A stretch of DNA of 64,000 nt, from positions 62,001 to 126,000 of the forward strand of contig NC_007406.1 of the NCBI RefSeq assembly GCF_000012725.1. The letters are read 5' to 3'. Below, in pieces: positions 1-9,497 of this stretch (its first letter is position 1; each line of letters begins with the position of its first letter). The position numbers and the translations under genes are program-made. The DNA comes from Nitrobacter winogradskyi Nb-255 (GTDB taxonomy: Bacteria > Pseudomonadota > Alphaproteobacteria > Rhizobiales > Xanthobacteraceae). The notes beneath the pieces were generated by a model. The model was not told the origin of the DNA. It made no database searches and was given only the letters and a program-made list of their open reading frames with translations.

Positions 1-863
1 CCGCAAGCGGCAAGGTCAAGCGTTTCACCCGGCCAGATCACGATGATCCTGGATCGAATCGATCCAGGATCATGAACGTGATCGATTCTAATATTTTAGA
101 GCGGGATGCGGGCGGAAAACCGCTGCACACTTTTCCTCATCCCGCTCTAGAGGAAGCCGAACCGGATGCCGCGGGCCCGGCACCGCCGGCGTCCCCCGGC
201 GCTACCCGGATCCCGTTGCCGCCGTGGCTGCATCTCGCAGCCGCGCCGGAAGCACCCGCGCGCCGATCGCTGTATCCATCGGATGCCGACGAGGCCGCGC
301 ATCAACGCGCGCCGGCCGGCGCCATCCCGGATCAGCGCCACCGCGCGCGACTGCGCGGCACGCTGGTCCATCGCCTGCTGCAATCCCTGCCCGAGGTGCC
401 GCGGGACCGCCGCCGCGAGGCGGCGCTGTCCTATCTCGGGCGCAACGCGAGCGGCTGGGGCAAGACCGAGCACGACGCGCTCGCGGCGCGGGTCGTGGCG
501 GTGCTCGATGATGCGAGGTTCGCCCCCGTTTTCGCGGAGGGCAGCCGGGCCGAGGTCGCGATCGTCGGGCGGCTGACGACGCGGCGGGGCGATCCCCTGC
601 CGGTCTCGGGCCAGATCGACCGGCTCGTGGTCACTCCGCACGGGGTTCTGGTCGTCGACTACAAGACCAGCCCCGCACCCGCGAGCCTGGCCGACGTTCC
701 GCCCGCCTATATCCGCCAGCTCGCGCTCTATCGCGCGATGCTCGCGGGCCTGTACCCGGAACTGCCCGTCAACGCGGCGCTGCTCTGGACCGAGACGCCT
801 GAAATGATGGAGATTTCCGCCTCGACGCTGGATGCCGCCCTGGAAGCCATCATCTCGGTGTGA
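1..863 (+). CDS. addA: AddA, double-strand-break repair helicase-nuclease, C-terminal part
   Basis: C-terminal nuclease part of the AddA subunit of AddAB, which processes double-strand breaks for recombination. The reading frame is already open at base 3, so the gene starts left of the window. The RecB-type PD-(D/E)XK nuclease is visible: G-T-L-V-H-R-L-L near the start of the domain, the G-Q-I-D-R-L-V aspartate, V-V-D-Y-K-T-S with the Asp and Lys, and Q-L-A-L-Y-R near the end. The stop is TGA at 861-863. A dispersed repeat (36-151) lies in the frame without breaking it and adds about 39 residues between the helicase part and the P-L-P-P-W-L linker. trxA follows 95 bp downstream, the usual alphaproteobacterial order. 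The only ATG-initiated open frame starts at 72, inside the repeat, and is not the true start. Confidence 0.9.
   Translation, partial: ASGKVKRFTRPDHDDPGSNRSRIMNVIDSNILERDAGGKPLHTFPHPALEEAEPDAAGPAPPASPGATRIPLPPWLHLAAAPEAPARRSLYPSDADEAAHQRAPAGAIPDQRHRARLRGTLVHRLLQSLPEVPRDRRREAALSYLGRNASGWGKTEHDALAARVVAVLDDARFAPVFAEGSRAEVAIVGRLTTRRGDPLPVSGQIDRLVVTPHGVLVVDYKTSPAPASLADVPPAYIRQLALYRAMLAGLYPELPVNAALLWTETPEMMEISASTLDAALEAIISV
36..151 (-). repeat. R3 dispersed repeat, copy A, in frame inside addA
   Basis: On the minus strand this runs from CTAGAGCGGGATGAGG to TCGTGATC and matches copies at 26847-26975 and 59661-59778. It contains two hairpins: a GCGGTTTTCCGC arm and a GGATCGATTCGATCC arm. Unlike the other copies it lies inside a coding sequence, and the addA frame passes through all of it without a stop. 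Confidence 0.85.
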
Positions 864-958
864 GAAACCTTGACCCGGGAAGATCGCCTTCTTAACTACA
901 TCCGCAGTTTCAAGCGCATTCTTTCGTCGCGCATCTCATCGAGACAACGAGGTATTCC

Positions 959-1279
959 ATGGCTGTTGGCAAGGTTTCGGACGCCAATTTCGAAGCGGAA
1001 GTGCTCAAGGCGACTGGCCCGGTCGTGGTTGATTTCTGGGCGGAGTGGTGCGGCCCCTGCCGCATGATCGGCCCGGTGCTGGACGAAATCTCCAGCGCCA
1101 TGGGCAGCAAGGTCAAGATCGTGAAGCTGAACGTCGACGAGAGCCCGAGGACGGCCTCGAAATACGGCGTGATGTCGATTCCCACTTTGATGATCTTCAA
1201 GGACGGCGAACTGGCCTCGCGTCAGGTCGGCGCGGCGCCCAAGCAGAAACTTGAGCAATGGATCACCGCCACGGTGTGA
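959..1279 (+). CDS. trxA: Thioredoxin
   Basis: General cytoplasmic dithiol reductant, 106 residues, the normal size for a bacterial thioredoxin. The active site is W-C-G-P-C inside V-D-F-W-A-E-W-C-G-P-C; the cis-proline is in the M-S-I-P-T-L segment. The family assignment is certain and trxA is likely because it follows addA, as in other Rhizobiales. The start ATG at 959 follows the purine-rich stretch GAGACAACGAGG. A strong intrinsic terminator lies 30 bp after the stop, and the next gene (folC) is convergent, so the addA-trxA unit ends here. Confidence 0.95.
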   Translation: MAVGKVSDANFEAEVLKATGPVVVDFWAEWCGPCRMIGPVLDEISSAMGSKVKIVKLNVDESPRTASKYGVMSIPTLMIFKDGELASRQVGAAPKQKLEQWITATV

Positions 1280-1308
1280 TCTTTCCGCATTGAGATTTTT
1301 TTTCAAGC

Positions 1309-1340
1309 GGCCGGCGTCAATTCGCCGGCCGTTTTTGTTT
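1309..1340 (+). terminator. Rho-independent terminator of addA-trxA
   Basis: An 8-bp perfect stem GGCCGGCG / CGCCGGCC with a 6-nt loop is followed by GTTTTTGTTT. It lies 29 bp after the trxA stop. Confidence 0.88.
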
Positions 1341-1381
1341 GGGTAAGGAGAACGTTGAGGTCAGGGCGCACCCTCCCTTCT

Positions 1382-1453
1382 CGTCATGCCCGGCTTATTC
1401 TCGGTATACACGTCTTTGGAATTTCACGAAGCAAGACGTGGATGGCCGGAATA
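1382..1453. repeat. R4 REP-like repeat (degenerate)
   Basis: The CGTCATGCCCGG arm, an ACGTCTT...AAGACGT inner pair and the GTGGATGGCCGG arm match the layout of the complete copy at 18034-18125. It lies between the convergent trxA and folC. Confidence 0.65.
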
Positions 1454-1474
1454 CACCCATTCGAACACAGGATT

Positions 1475-2803
1475 CTACGCCGGCGGCGTGCCGTTTTCCG
1501 ACAGCACGTGGCCGGCGAGATACAGCGATCCCGTGATCAGGATGCGCGGCGGAATCTCATAAGCGAGCCGCGCGACCGATCGCAGCGCGGCGGCGACGCT
1601 CACCGCGGTTTCGGCGCGCATGTCGAGCGCGCGCACCGCTTCCGCCAGTACCTCCGGCGGCATCGCGTTCTCCATGTTCGGAATCGGCACGGCAATGACA
1701 TGCCGCGTCAGGCCGGCGAAGTTGGCGAGAAAACCCTTCGCGTCCTTGTTGCCCATCATGCCTGTTATCACCACCAGCGGTCGCGACACCCGCTCCTCGA
1801 GATCGCCGAGCGCCGCCGCCGCGATCCGCCCGCCATCGGCATTGTGCCCGCCGTCGAGCCAGAGCTCGGCGTCGCGCGGCGCCTGATCCACGATCCGGCC
1901 GGATGTCAGCCGCTGCATCCGCGCCGGCCATTCCGCGCCGGTGACGCCGCGCTCGAACGCCGTTGTCTCGATCGAGAAGCGATCCTGCGCCCGCAGCGTC
2001 GCGATCGCGAGGCCCGCATTGTCGAACTGATGCCGGCCGAACAGCCGGGGCGCGGCGAGGTCGAGCAGGCCGCTTTCGTCCTGATAGACCAGTCGTCCGT
2101 GTTCCGCGTGGACGTGCCAGTGCTGGCCGGCCGCGTGCAGCGGACTGCGCATCCGCTTCGCCCGCTGCTCGATCACAACTTCGGCTTCGGGCGACTGCTC
2201 CGCGCAGATGACGGGCACGCCAGGCTTGATGATGCCGGCTTTCTCGCCGGCGATCTCCGCCAGCGAGCCGCCCAGAAACTCGACGTGATCGATGCCGACG
2301 GGCGTGATGACGCTCGCCAGCGGCGTCTCGACCACGTTGGTGCTGTCGAGCCGGCCGCCGAGGCCGACCTCGAGCAACAGCACGTCGGCGGGACTTCGTG
2401 CGAACAACAGAAAGGCCGCCGCGGTCTTTATCTCGAAAAGGGTCAGCGGCTCGCCGCCATTGGCGCGCTCGCATTCAAGCAGCGCGTCGCGCAGGGCATC
2501 GTCGGCAACCAGCGTTCCGGCCAACCGCACGCATTCGTTGATCCTCACCAGATAGGGCGAGGTAAAGACATGCACGCGCAAACCGGCGGCCTCGAGGATC
2601 GCGCGCAGGTAGGCGACGGTGGAGCCCTTGCCGTTGGTGCCGGCGACGTGAATGACCGGCGGCAACCTGCGTTCGGGATGATCGAGCCGCTCAAGGACGC
2701 GCCACATCCGGCCGAGCGTGAGATCGATCCTTTTCGGATGCAGCTTCGATATCCGCGCAACAGCATCGTCGAGCGGGCTTTGCCGGGGCGGAACAGCGCT
2801 CAC
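1475..2803 (-). CDS. folC: Bifunctional folylpolyglutamate synthase / dihydrofolate synthase
   Basis: Adds glutamate to dihydropteroate and to folates (ATP-dependent Mur-ligase family), cytoplasmic. 442 residues, normal length. The P-loop is in [11 protein letters not shown] at about residues 52-62; the folate-binding [10 protein letters not shown] segment and the central G-I-D-H-V-E-F-L-G motif are intact; the C-terminal G-M-M-G-N-K-D motif is present. The start is GTG at 2803, because this GTG overlaps the accD stop as GTGA, indicating translational coupling in an accD-folC operon. The stop is TAG. Confidence 0.95.
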   Translation of the reverse strand: MSAVPPRQSPLDDAVARISKLHPKRIDLTLGRMWRVLERLDHPERRLPPVIHVAGTNGKGSTVAYLRAILEAAGLRVHVFTSPYLVRINECVRLAGTLVADDALRDALLECERANGGEPLTLFEIKTAAAFLLFARSPADVLLLEVGLGGRLDSTNVVETPLASVITPVGIDHVEFLGGSLAEIAGEKAGIIKPGVPVICAEQSPEAEVVIEQRAKRMRSPLHAAGQHWHVHAEHGRLVYQDESGLLDLAAPRLFGRHQFDNAGLAIATLRAQDRFSIETTAFERGVTGAEWPARMQRLTSGRIVDQAPRDAELWLDGGHNADGGRIAAAALGDLEERVSRPLVVITGMMGNKDAKGFLANFAGLTRHVIAVPIPNMENAMPPEVLAEAVRALDMRAETAVSVAAALRSVARLAYEIPPRILITGSLYLAGHVLSENGTPPA

Positions 2804-3759
2804 GCCGGAGGCGCGGCAGGCGCCGCCGGTGGAGCTTCCTGAGTCGCGGCAGGCTCGTCCGGCTCATCCGGCGGAACGGGAGCGGAGGGTTCCGGCTCCT
2901 GCTCGATCATTTCCGGCGCCTTGGTCAGCAGCCGGCACACCCGCGCCAGCGTCGGCCGCAACTCGTGACGATGCACCACCAGGTCGATCATGCCATGGTC
3001 GCGCAAATACTCGGCCCGCTGAAAACCGTCCGGCAGTTTCTCGCGGATGGTCTGCTCGATGACGCGGGCTCCGGCGAAGCCGATCAGCGCGCCGGGCTCC
3101 GCGATCTGAACGTCCCCGAGCATCGCATAGGAGGCCGTGACGCCGCCGGTGGTCGGATTCGTCAGCACTACGATGTAGGGCTGCCTGGCCTCGCGCAGCA
3201 TCTGCACCGCGACGGTGGTGCGGGGCAGCTGCATCAGCGACAGCACGCCTTCCTGCATCCGCGCGCCGCCCGACGCCGCGAACACGATGAAGGGGCACCG
3301 TTTCTCGACCGCGAGTTCGAGCCCCCGCACGATCGCCTCGCCCGCCGCCATGCCAAGCGAGCCGCCCATGAAATCGAAATCCTGCACCGCGACCACGACG
3401 GCGGACCCTTCCAGCCTGCCGAACCCGACCTTCACGGAATCATGGAGTCCGGTTTTGGCGCGCGCGTCCCTGATGCGGTCGACATACTTGCGCTCGTCAC
3501 GGAATTTCAGCGGATCGGCAGTTACCTCCGGCAACGCCACATCGTACCATGTCTCGTTGTCGAAGATCGACTTCAGCCGCGCATCGGCGCTCATCCGCAT
3601 GTGGTAGTTCGATCCGGGGATGACGAACTGGTTGCTCTCGACGTCCTTGTAGAACACGAGCTGCCCGGTGTCGGGACACTTGATCCAGAGATTATCCGGC
3701 GTTTCCCGCTTGAGGATATTGCGGATTTTCGGCCGGACAACGTTGGTCAACCAATTCAT
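2800..3759 (-). CDS. accD: Acetyl-CoA carboxylase carboxyltransferase, beta subunit, lacking most zinc-ribbon cysteines
   Basis: Beta half of the carboxyltransferase that makes malonyl-CoA. 319 residues. The crotonase-fold core is well preserved: [31 protein letters not shown] and [11 protein letters not shown]. The N-terminal zinc ribbon is degraded: of the four expected cysteines only the first (W-I-K-C-P-D-T-G) remains, and the second pair is I-P-G-S. From memory the same loss occurs in relatives such as Rhodopseudomonas, so it is probably lineage-wide and not damage. The last ~30 residues are a Pro/Ala/Glu-rich tail. GTGA overlap with folC. trpA lies 306 bp upstream, separated by repeats. 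Confidence 0.95.
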   Translation of the reverse strand: MNWLTNVVRPKIRNILKRETPDNLWIKCPDTGQLVFYKDVESNQFVIPGSNYHMRMSADARLKSIFDNETWYDVALPEVTADPLKFRDERKYVDRIRDARAKTGLHDSVKVGFGRLEGSAVVVAVQDFDFMGGSLGMAAGEAIVRGLELAVEKRCPFIVFAASGGARMQEGVLSLMQLPRTTVAVQMLREARQPYIVVLTNPTTGGVTASYAMLGDVQIAEPGALIGFAGARVIEQTIREKLPDGFQRAEYLRDHGMIDLVVHRHELRPTLARVCRLLTKAPEMIEQEPEPSAPVPPDEPDEPAATQEAPPAAPAAPPA

Positions 3760-3794
3760 GCCTTACTCCGTAACACCGCACCATCTGGCGACGG

Positions 3795-3866
3795 CCCGAA
3801 CCTTCTCCCCTTGCGGGACAGGGTGGCAAAGCACCGCGAGGCAGGGTGCGAGCCGGGTGAGGGTTC
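3795..3866 (+). repeat. R5 repeat, left inverted copy
   Basis: Starts with CCTTCTCCCCTTG and ends GAGCCGGGTGAGGG. An inverted, diverged copy lies at 4001-4060, so the pair brackets the R1 element between them. Together these three elements fill the 306-bp accD-trpA gap; I see no gene in it. Confidence 0.6.
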
Positions 3867-3869
3867 TTC

Positions 3870-3974
3870 TAGAGCCTTTTCGCTTCTGATGGAATCAGAA
3901 GCGAGGCTCTATAATCTTGATTTGACGCGTTTTCTTCACGCGAACCGGTATCCACTTTGCTCGAAAACGCTCTA
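3870..3974 (+). repeat. R1 dispersed repeat, full short form
   Basis: Runs TAGAGCC, the hairpin CGCTTCTGAT/ATCAGAAGCG, then CGCGTTTTCTTCACGCG, ending in GAAAACGCTCTA. It is one of at least eight recognisable copies or fragments in the window, and the reference copy for this annotation. Confidence 0.85.
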
Positions 3975-4000
3975 TCGCAATCAGGATGACGGGACGACCC

Positions 4001-4060
4001 CTCACCCACCTCGCCGCATACATGCGGCTCGGTACCCTCCCCCACAAGGGGAGAGGGAAA
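4001..4060 (-). repeat. R5 repeat, right inverted copy
   Basis: Contains CCCTCCCCCACAAGGGGAGAGGG, read as the reverse complement of the 3795-3866 element. It ends a few bases before the trpA stop. Confidence 0.55.
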
Positions 4061-4065
4061 AAAGC

Positions 4066-4898
4066 CTATTCCGCTGCTTGCCGCGCCGACCGCACGCCCT
4101 CGGCCAGCGCCGCCGCGAGAGAGGCGACCGCCTGGACGGTTCCGGACGTCGCCTTGCCTTCGGCGTCGAGGCTGGCGCTGAGCGCATCGACCAGCGCCGA
4201 GCCGACCACCGCGCCGTCCGAGCGCTCGGCAATGCCGCGCGCGGCATCCGGAGTGCGGATGCCGAAGCCGACGCAGACCGGCAGGCTCGTATGGCGCTTG
4301 ATGCGCCCGACCGCCGCGCCAACCGCCGTCGAATCCGCCGCCGCGCTGCCGGTGATCCCGGTGATCGAGACGTAGTACACAAAACCCGACGTATTCGCGA
4401 GCACCGCCGGCAGACGCTTGTCATCCGTCGTCGGCGTCGCCAGGCGAATGAAATTCAATCCGGCTTTCATCGCCGGGATGCACAACTCGGAGTCTTCCTC
4501 CGGCGGCAGGTCGACGACGATCAGGCCATCGACGCCCGCCGCCCTGGCATCGTCAAGAAATTTCTCGACGCCGTAGATGTAGACCGGATTGTAATAGCCC
4601 ATCAGCACGACCGGCGTCGAATCGTCGTCCTTCCGAAACTCGCCGATCATCCGCAGCGTGCCGGTCAGGGTCATGCCCGCATCGAGCGCGCGCCGCCCGG
4701 CCGCCTGGACCGCCGGACCATCCGCCATCGGATCGGTGAAGGGCATTCCGATTTCGATGATGTCGGCGCCGGCCCTGGGCAACGCCTTGATGATGGCGAG
4801 CGAGGTCGCGGGGTCCGGATCGCCGGCCATCAGAAAAGTGACGAAGGCCGAGCGTCCCTGCTTGCGCAACTCGGCGAAGCGCGTGTCGATACGGGTTG

Positions 4899-4902
<4 letters not shown>
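4066..4902 (-). CDS. trpA: Tryptophan synthase alpha chain
   Basis: Cleaves indole-glycerol-phosphate and channels indole to TrpB. 278 residues. Catalytic Glu in [10 protein letters not shown] and catalytic Asp in the same segment; phosphate-binding G-F-G-I-R-T near the C-terminus. A longer open frame exists upstream, but the start is GTG at 4902, which overlaps the trpB stop as GTGA and gives the usual N-terminus V-T-T-R-I-D-T-R-F. Third gene of trpF-trpB-trpA. Confidence 0.95.
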
Positions 4903-6149
<1,247 letters not shown>

Positions 6150-6153
6150 CCTT

Positions 6154-6192
6154 CGTCATGGCCGGATTTATTCCGGCCACCTACGTCTTGCG
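6154..6192 (+). repeat. R4 REP-like repeat, single hairpin
   Basis: CGTCATGGCCGGATTTATTCCGGCCAC followed by TACGTCTTG: one arm of the R4 unit, in the 135-bp trpF-trpB gap. Confidence 0.65.
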
Positions 6193-6284
6193 TGCTCTGA
6201 ATTTCAGTAGAGATCGATGCCCGCGGCGCAGACAAGGTTACACAATCTGCGCCTGCTCTACGCGGGCATGGCGGCTGCCGTAAA

Positions 6285-6962
6285 CTACGGCACATGTGAC
6301 GTCGCTTCGCGTAAACTGGTTTCCGCCGCTCGCGCAGCCCGAATAAAATCCCGGACCATGCCGGCGTCCTTCACCCCCGGCGCGCTTTCCACCCCTGAGG
6401 ACACATCGACGCCGCCGGCGCGCGTGATGCGGACCGCATCATCGACGTTGCCTGCCGCCAGGCCGCCCGACAGCATGAATGGAATATCGACGGACAGATT
6501 CGTCAGAAGACGCCAGTCGAAGGGTACGCCGAGCCCGCCCGGCCGGGTCGCGTGCTTCGGCGGACGCGCATCGAAGAGCAGGCGGTCGGCGACAGCGGCA
6601 TAGCGTGGCAGGTCCGCAAGATCGGCGGCGATCTCGACGCCGATCGCCTTCATCACCGGCAGGCCGAAGCGCCGCTTGATCTCGCGGATGCGCGGCACGG
6701 TTTCCTTGCCGTGCAGTTGCAGCAGATCCGGCCGCAAGGCCTCGATAATGCCGCAGAGCGTCTCATCATCGGCGTCGGCCGTCAGCGCGACCTTGGCCGC
6801 CCGGCCTCGCACCTGCGCGCCGAGCTCTTGCGCGCGCGCAAGCTCAAGATGCCGCGGCGACGGCGGAAAGAACACGAATCCCACCATATCGGCGCCGGCC
6901 TGCAACGCCACATCGAGCGTCGAAGGGGTGGACAGGCCGCATATCTTGACGATCAATGACAT
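6285..6962 (-). CDS. trpF: Phosphoribosylanthranilate isomerase
   Basis: Third step of tryptophan synthesis from chorismate, a (beta/alpha)8 barrel. 225 residues. The general-base Cys is in V-K-I-C-G-L-S at residues 5-11; M-V-G-F-V-F-F-P-P-S-P-R-H at about 26-38 is the family signature; the phosphate-binding end is M-L-S-G-G-L-A and D-V-S-S-G-V-E-S. Same strand and order as trpB-trpA but 135 bp away. trpC and trpD are not in the window. Confidence 0.95.
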   Translation of the reverse strand: MSLIVKICGLSTPSTLDVALQAGADMVGFVFFPPSPRHLELARAQELGAQVRGRAAKVALTADADDETLCGIIEALRPDLLQLHGKETVPRIREIKRRFGLPVMKAIGVEIAADLADLPRYAAVADRLLFDARPPKHATRPGGLGVPFDWRLLTNLSVDIPFMLSGGLAAGNVDDAVRITRAGGVDVSSGVESAPGVKDAGMVRDFIRAARAAETSLREATSHVP

Positions 6963-7175
6963 GGTCTCGAATGGTCCGGCACAACCCGACCAATGGCAGG
7001 CCGGCGTGCTGCAATCAGCGCGATGGGCCGGTTCTACAACGTCGCAAGCGGCTTGTCTCGCTTGCGTGGACGCGGCCCGAACGTTCTTTCCCTTTGCGAC
7101 GGGGACGCAGAATCATGGCGATCGCGGGATGCGGGTCACAAGCCCGAGGACATGCTCGACAGCGCTATAACACCG

Positions 7176-7523
7176 CTACCCGGCCCGCCGGGTCAGTTCC
7201 GGCAGCCGCGTCACCTCTTGCGACTCGTAGCGTGATCGCAAATCAGCAAGCTCCACATGCGCTTTCCGCGCATCCGATTCGTATTGACGGGCCGCGTAGC
7301 GCCAGCGGCGCTGCCCCACCCAGGTCGCGACGCTGCCGGCGACCACGCCGAAAATAGCCACCGAGATGATCAGAATGAACAGCGGCAGCGTGACGCCGGT
7401 CTGAGGGTCGGACCCGCCGAAGGGGTCGAACGTCACCGTGACCAAACGGCGGTTGGCGAACGCGAACACGATGAAAATAACACCAAGCGGAATCAGGATC
7501 AGGCCGGTCAGGAATTTGCGCAT
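7176..7523 (-). CDS. lapA: LapA-domain (DUF1049) inner-membrane protein
   Basis: 115 residues with two membrane segments (about 5-23 and 46-68), then a basic, probably coiled-coil cytoplasmic tail. In E. coli the LapA/LapB pair adjusts LPS synthesis by controlling LpxC; no lapB is visible nearby, so the role here is inferred. Position between ihfB and trpF is conserved in Rhizobiales. An intergenic palindrome cluster separates it from ihfB. Confidence 0.8.
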   Translation of the reverse strand: MRKFLTGLILIPLGVIFIVFAFANRRLVTVTFDPFGGSDPQTGVTLPLFILIISVAIFGVVAGSVATWVGQRRWRYAARQYESDARKAHVELADLRSRYESQEVTRLPELTRRAG

Positions 7524-7607
7524 GATCTCTCTCGCGACGCTGCGTCAGCCGGCACTCATGCTGACAGGTTCGCTTGCCGATTGATGGGGCCGCTCCCCTG
7601 GACGTTC

Positions 7608-7685
7608 CTAGTGTAGCGGTTCAGAAGTTCGCTTCAATTTCCCAGCGAGTCCTTCAAGCGAACCTATGAACCTAAGCTACACTAG
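7608..7685. repeat. R6 long palindrome, unit 1
   Basis: Imperfect 78-bp palindrome with ends CTAGTGTAGC / GCTACACTAG, and inside these GGTTCA / TGAACC and AGTTCGCTT / AAGCGAACC. It lies in the ihfB-lapA gap. Confidence 0.75.
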
Positions 7686-7698
7686 ATTCATAGAGTTG

Positions 7699-7772
7699 CT
7701 AGTGTCCCGAATCCGAAGTTCGCCCAGGAGCGAGGCCGCGAAAACAAGGCGAACTTCGGATTCGGGGCACTA
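7699..7772. repeat. R6-like palindrome, unit 2, ending at the ihfB stop
   Basis: Two arms, 7701-7724 and 7748-7771, are inverted complements with one mismatch; they contain CCGAATCCGAAGTTCGCC. The right end CACTA supplies the TAG stop of ihfB. It shares the CTAGTG end with unit 1. Confidence 0.8.
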
Positions 7773-8075
7773 TGCGTTCGCTTCGCTCGTCGCATTGTCA
7801 CGATTGAGCCGCTCACGCATTTCCTTGCCGGTCTTGAAAAACGGTACACTTTTCTGGTCGACCGGAACGTGTTCTCCCGTGCGCGGATTGCGGCCCGCGC
7901 GGGCAGGACGATGTTTGACTGAAAACGCACCAAAGCCACGCAACTCGACGCGATCACCCCGCGCAAGAGCGGCGACAATCTCATCGAGGATCGCGTTCAC
8001 GATGTTCTCCACATCCCGCTGGTAGAGGTGCGGGTTATGTTCGGCGATGCGCTGAACGAGTTCGGATTTGATCAT
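7770..8075 (-). CDS. ihfB: Integration host factor, beta subunit
   Basis: DNA-bending subunit of IHF (partner IhfA is not in the window). 101 residues. The N-terminal helices start [10 protein letters not shown]; the beta-arm carries G-R-N-P-R-T-G-E with the intercalating proline; [14 protein letters not shown] is the C-terminal signature. sppA lies 166 bp upstream and the pair is usually adjacent. The TAG stop is the outer edge of a palindromic element. Confidence 0.95.
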   Translation of the reverse strand: MIKSELVQRIAEHNPHLYQRDVENIVNAILDEIVAALARGDRVELRGFGAFSVKHRPARAGRNPRTGEHVPVDQKSVPFFKTGKEMRERLNRDNATSEANA

Positions 8076-8240
8076 CGAGACAAAGGCCCATGCGTGGGAT
8101 GCCCATTTCCGTGAAAATGGTCAGGACTGTCAAGACAGTAAATGTGATTCGGGATCGTTGGAAACCCGGCCGCGAGAGCTTGCGTTGCAACATCCATCGC
8201 TTTTCGCAGCGCGAAATGCCTGTTCACGAACGGCTCGACC

Positions 8241-9224
8241 TCAATTCGACGGCGCGGGATGCCAAAGCGCCAGCATTCCGTCGAGATTCAGGCGATCCGC
8301 CGCTCGCACGATCCCGGCCTGCTCGACCTGCCGCGCAATACTGCCCAATCCCAGCGCGTCAAACGCCACCGACGCAGCGGTGCGGATGAAGGTCAGATCA
8401 GTGAAGCGCGGCGTCAACTTGAAATCGCGCACCGGAAGGTCGGGCGCGACTTTCTTTTCCGCCACAAGCCAGGCGATCGCGACCTTTTCGTCGCCAAGCT
8501 GATCGATCAACTTGAGATCCAGCGCCTGCCGTCCGGTGAAAACGCGCCCGTCGGCGACCTTCTCGAGCTGCGCATCGTCCATGCCGCGCCTGTTCTGCAC
8601 CAGACCGCGAAACCAGGCGAAGGAATCCTTCACCAGGGCGTCGATCGCGGCCCGTGCTTCCGGACTGGTCGGTTCATATCCGCTCGGGGCCGCCTTCAGC
8701 GGCGAGGATTTCACCGCCTCCACCTTGACCCCGACCGTTTTCAGAAGTTCGGTGACGTTCGGATACTGAAACAGCACGCCGATCGAGCCGACCAGCGCGG
8801 TTTGCTGCGCGACGATGTGATCGGAGGCAAGCGCGGCGATATATCCGCCCGACGCGCCGAGCCCTTCCACCACCACGACCATCGGTTTTTTGGCCTTCAG
8901 GCGCGTCAGGGCCTCATAAAGCTCTTCCGACCCGGCGGTGGTGCCGCCCGGCGAGTTGATGTGGACGATGACCGCCGGCGCCTTCGACTTTCCAAGCCGC
9001 TCCAGGGCCTCGACCCGCTTCTGATCGCTGCGGATCAGACCGTCGATGTTGACGCGCTGGATCGCGGAAGAGCCTGTCAGCCTGCCGCCCAAAGGCGAGG
9101 CGTAAGCGCCGAGCGCGACGACCGCGCCGATCACGATCAAAGCCGACGCCACGCGCCAGAAGGTGAGCTTGCGGCGCAGCCTGCGACGATCGACGATCAT
9201 GTCGGATTCCATCGACATCGACAT
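8241..9224 (-). CDS. sppA: Signal peptide peptidase SppA (short, SppA36-type)
   Basis: Membrane-anchored serine/lysine protease that degrades signal peptides left in the inner membrane. 327 residues, the single-domain form. One N-terminal membrane segment at about 22-44 after a basic stretch; the serine nucleophile lies in G-L-G-A-S-G-G-Y-I-A at about 122-131; the catalytic lysine is likely in S-S-P-L-K-A-A-P-S-G. Several in-frame ATGs occur in the first nine codons, so the exact start is uncertain. An R1 repeat sits 10 bp upstream. Confidence 0.9.
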   Translation of the reverse strand: MSMSMESDMIVDRRRLRRKLTFWRVASALIVIGAVVALGAYASPLGGRLTGSSAIQRVNIDGLIRSDQKRVEALERLGKSKAPAVIVHINSPGGTTAGSEELYEALTRLKAKKPMVVVVEGLGASGGYIAALASDHIVAQQTALVGSIGVLFQYPNVTELLKTVGVKVEAVKSSPLKAAPSGYEPTSPEARAAIDALVKDSFAWFRGLVQNRRGMDDAQLEKVADGRVFTGRQALDLKLIDQLGDEKVAIAWLVAEKKVAPDLPVRDFKLTPRFTDLTFIRTAASVAFDALGLGSIARQVEQAGIVRAADRLNLDGMLALWHPAPSN

Positions 9225-9234
9225 TTCTCCTCCA

Positions 9235-9358
9235 TAGCGTTTTCCGGCGAAGCATGTCCCCGCGCTTGACCCGAGGACAGATATCGGCTCGCGTCAAGAA
9301 AACGCGTCAAAACAACGATCTGGAACTTCGCTTCTGATTCAATCGGAAGCGAAGCTCC
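9235..9358 (-). repeat. R1 dispersed repeat, long form
   Basis: Minus-strand copy with the extra hairpin near CGCGCTTGACCCGAGGA, a segment also seen in the copies at 29427 and 55793. Ends TAGCGTTTTC and GCTTCTGATTCAATCGGAAGC. Confidence 0.8.
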
Positions 9359-9497
9359 CGGATTGCGCTCGATTACACCGTCGCCGGTGCGTGCGTGGTA
9401 CCAGAGGCCCGCCAAGCTACACCAATCGCGGCCCAATATGAAGAAAGCATGGCCGGAGTACGACACCGCGCCGTCTCGATATTCGACCTTGCCAACG

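Noticed and set aside
1355..2842. 495-codon plus-strand open frame
   Set aside because: Antisense to folC/accD; sequence rich in Arg/His with no family, a typical GC-rich shadow frame.
9359..9497. Possible tRNA-like stretch upstream of the EI24-like gene's 3' end
   Set aside because: No T-arm consensus (GTTCGAATC) and no pairing acceptor stem.
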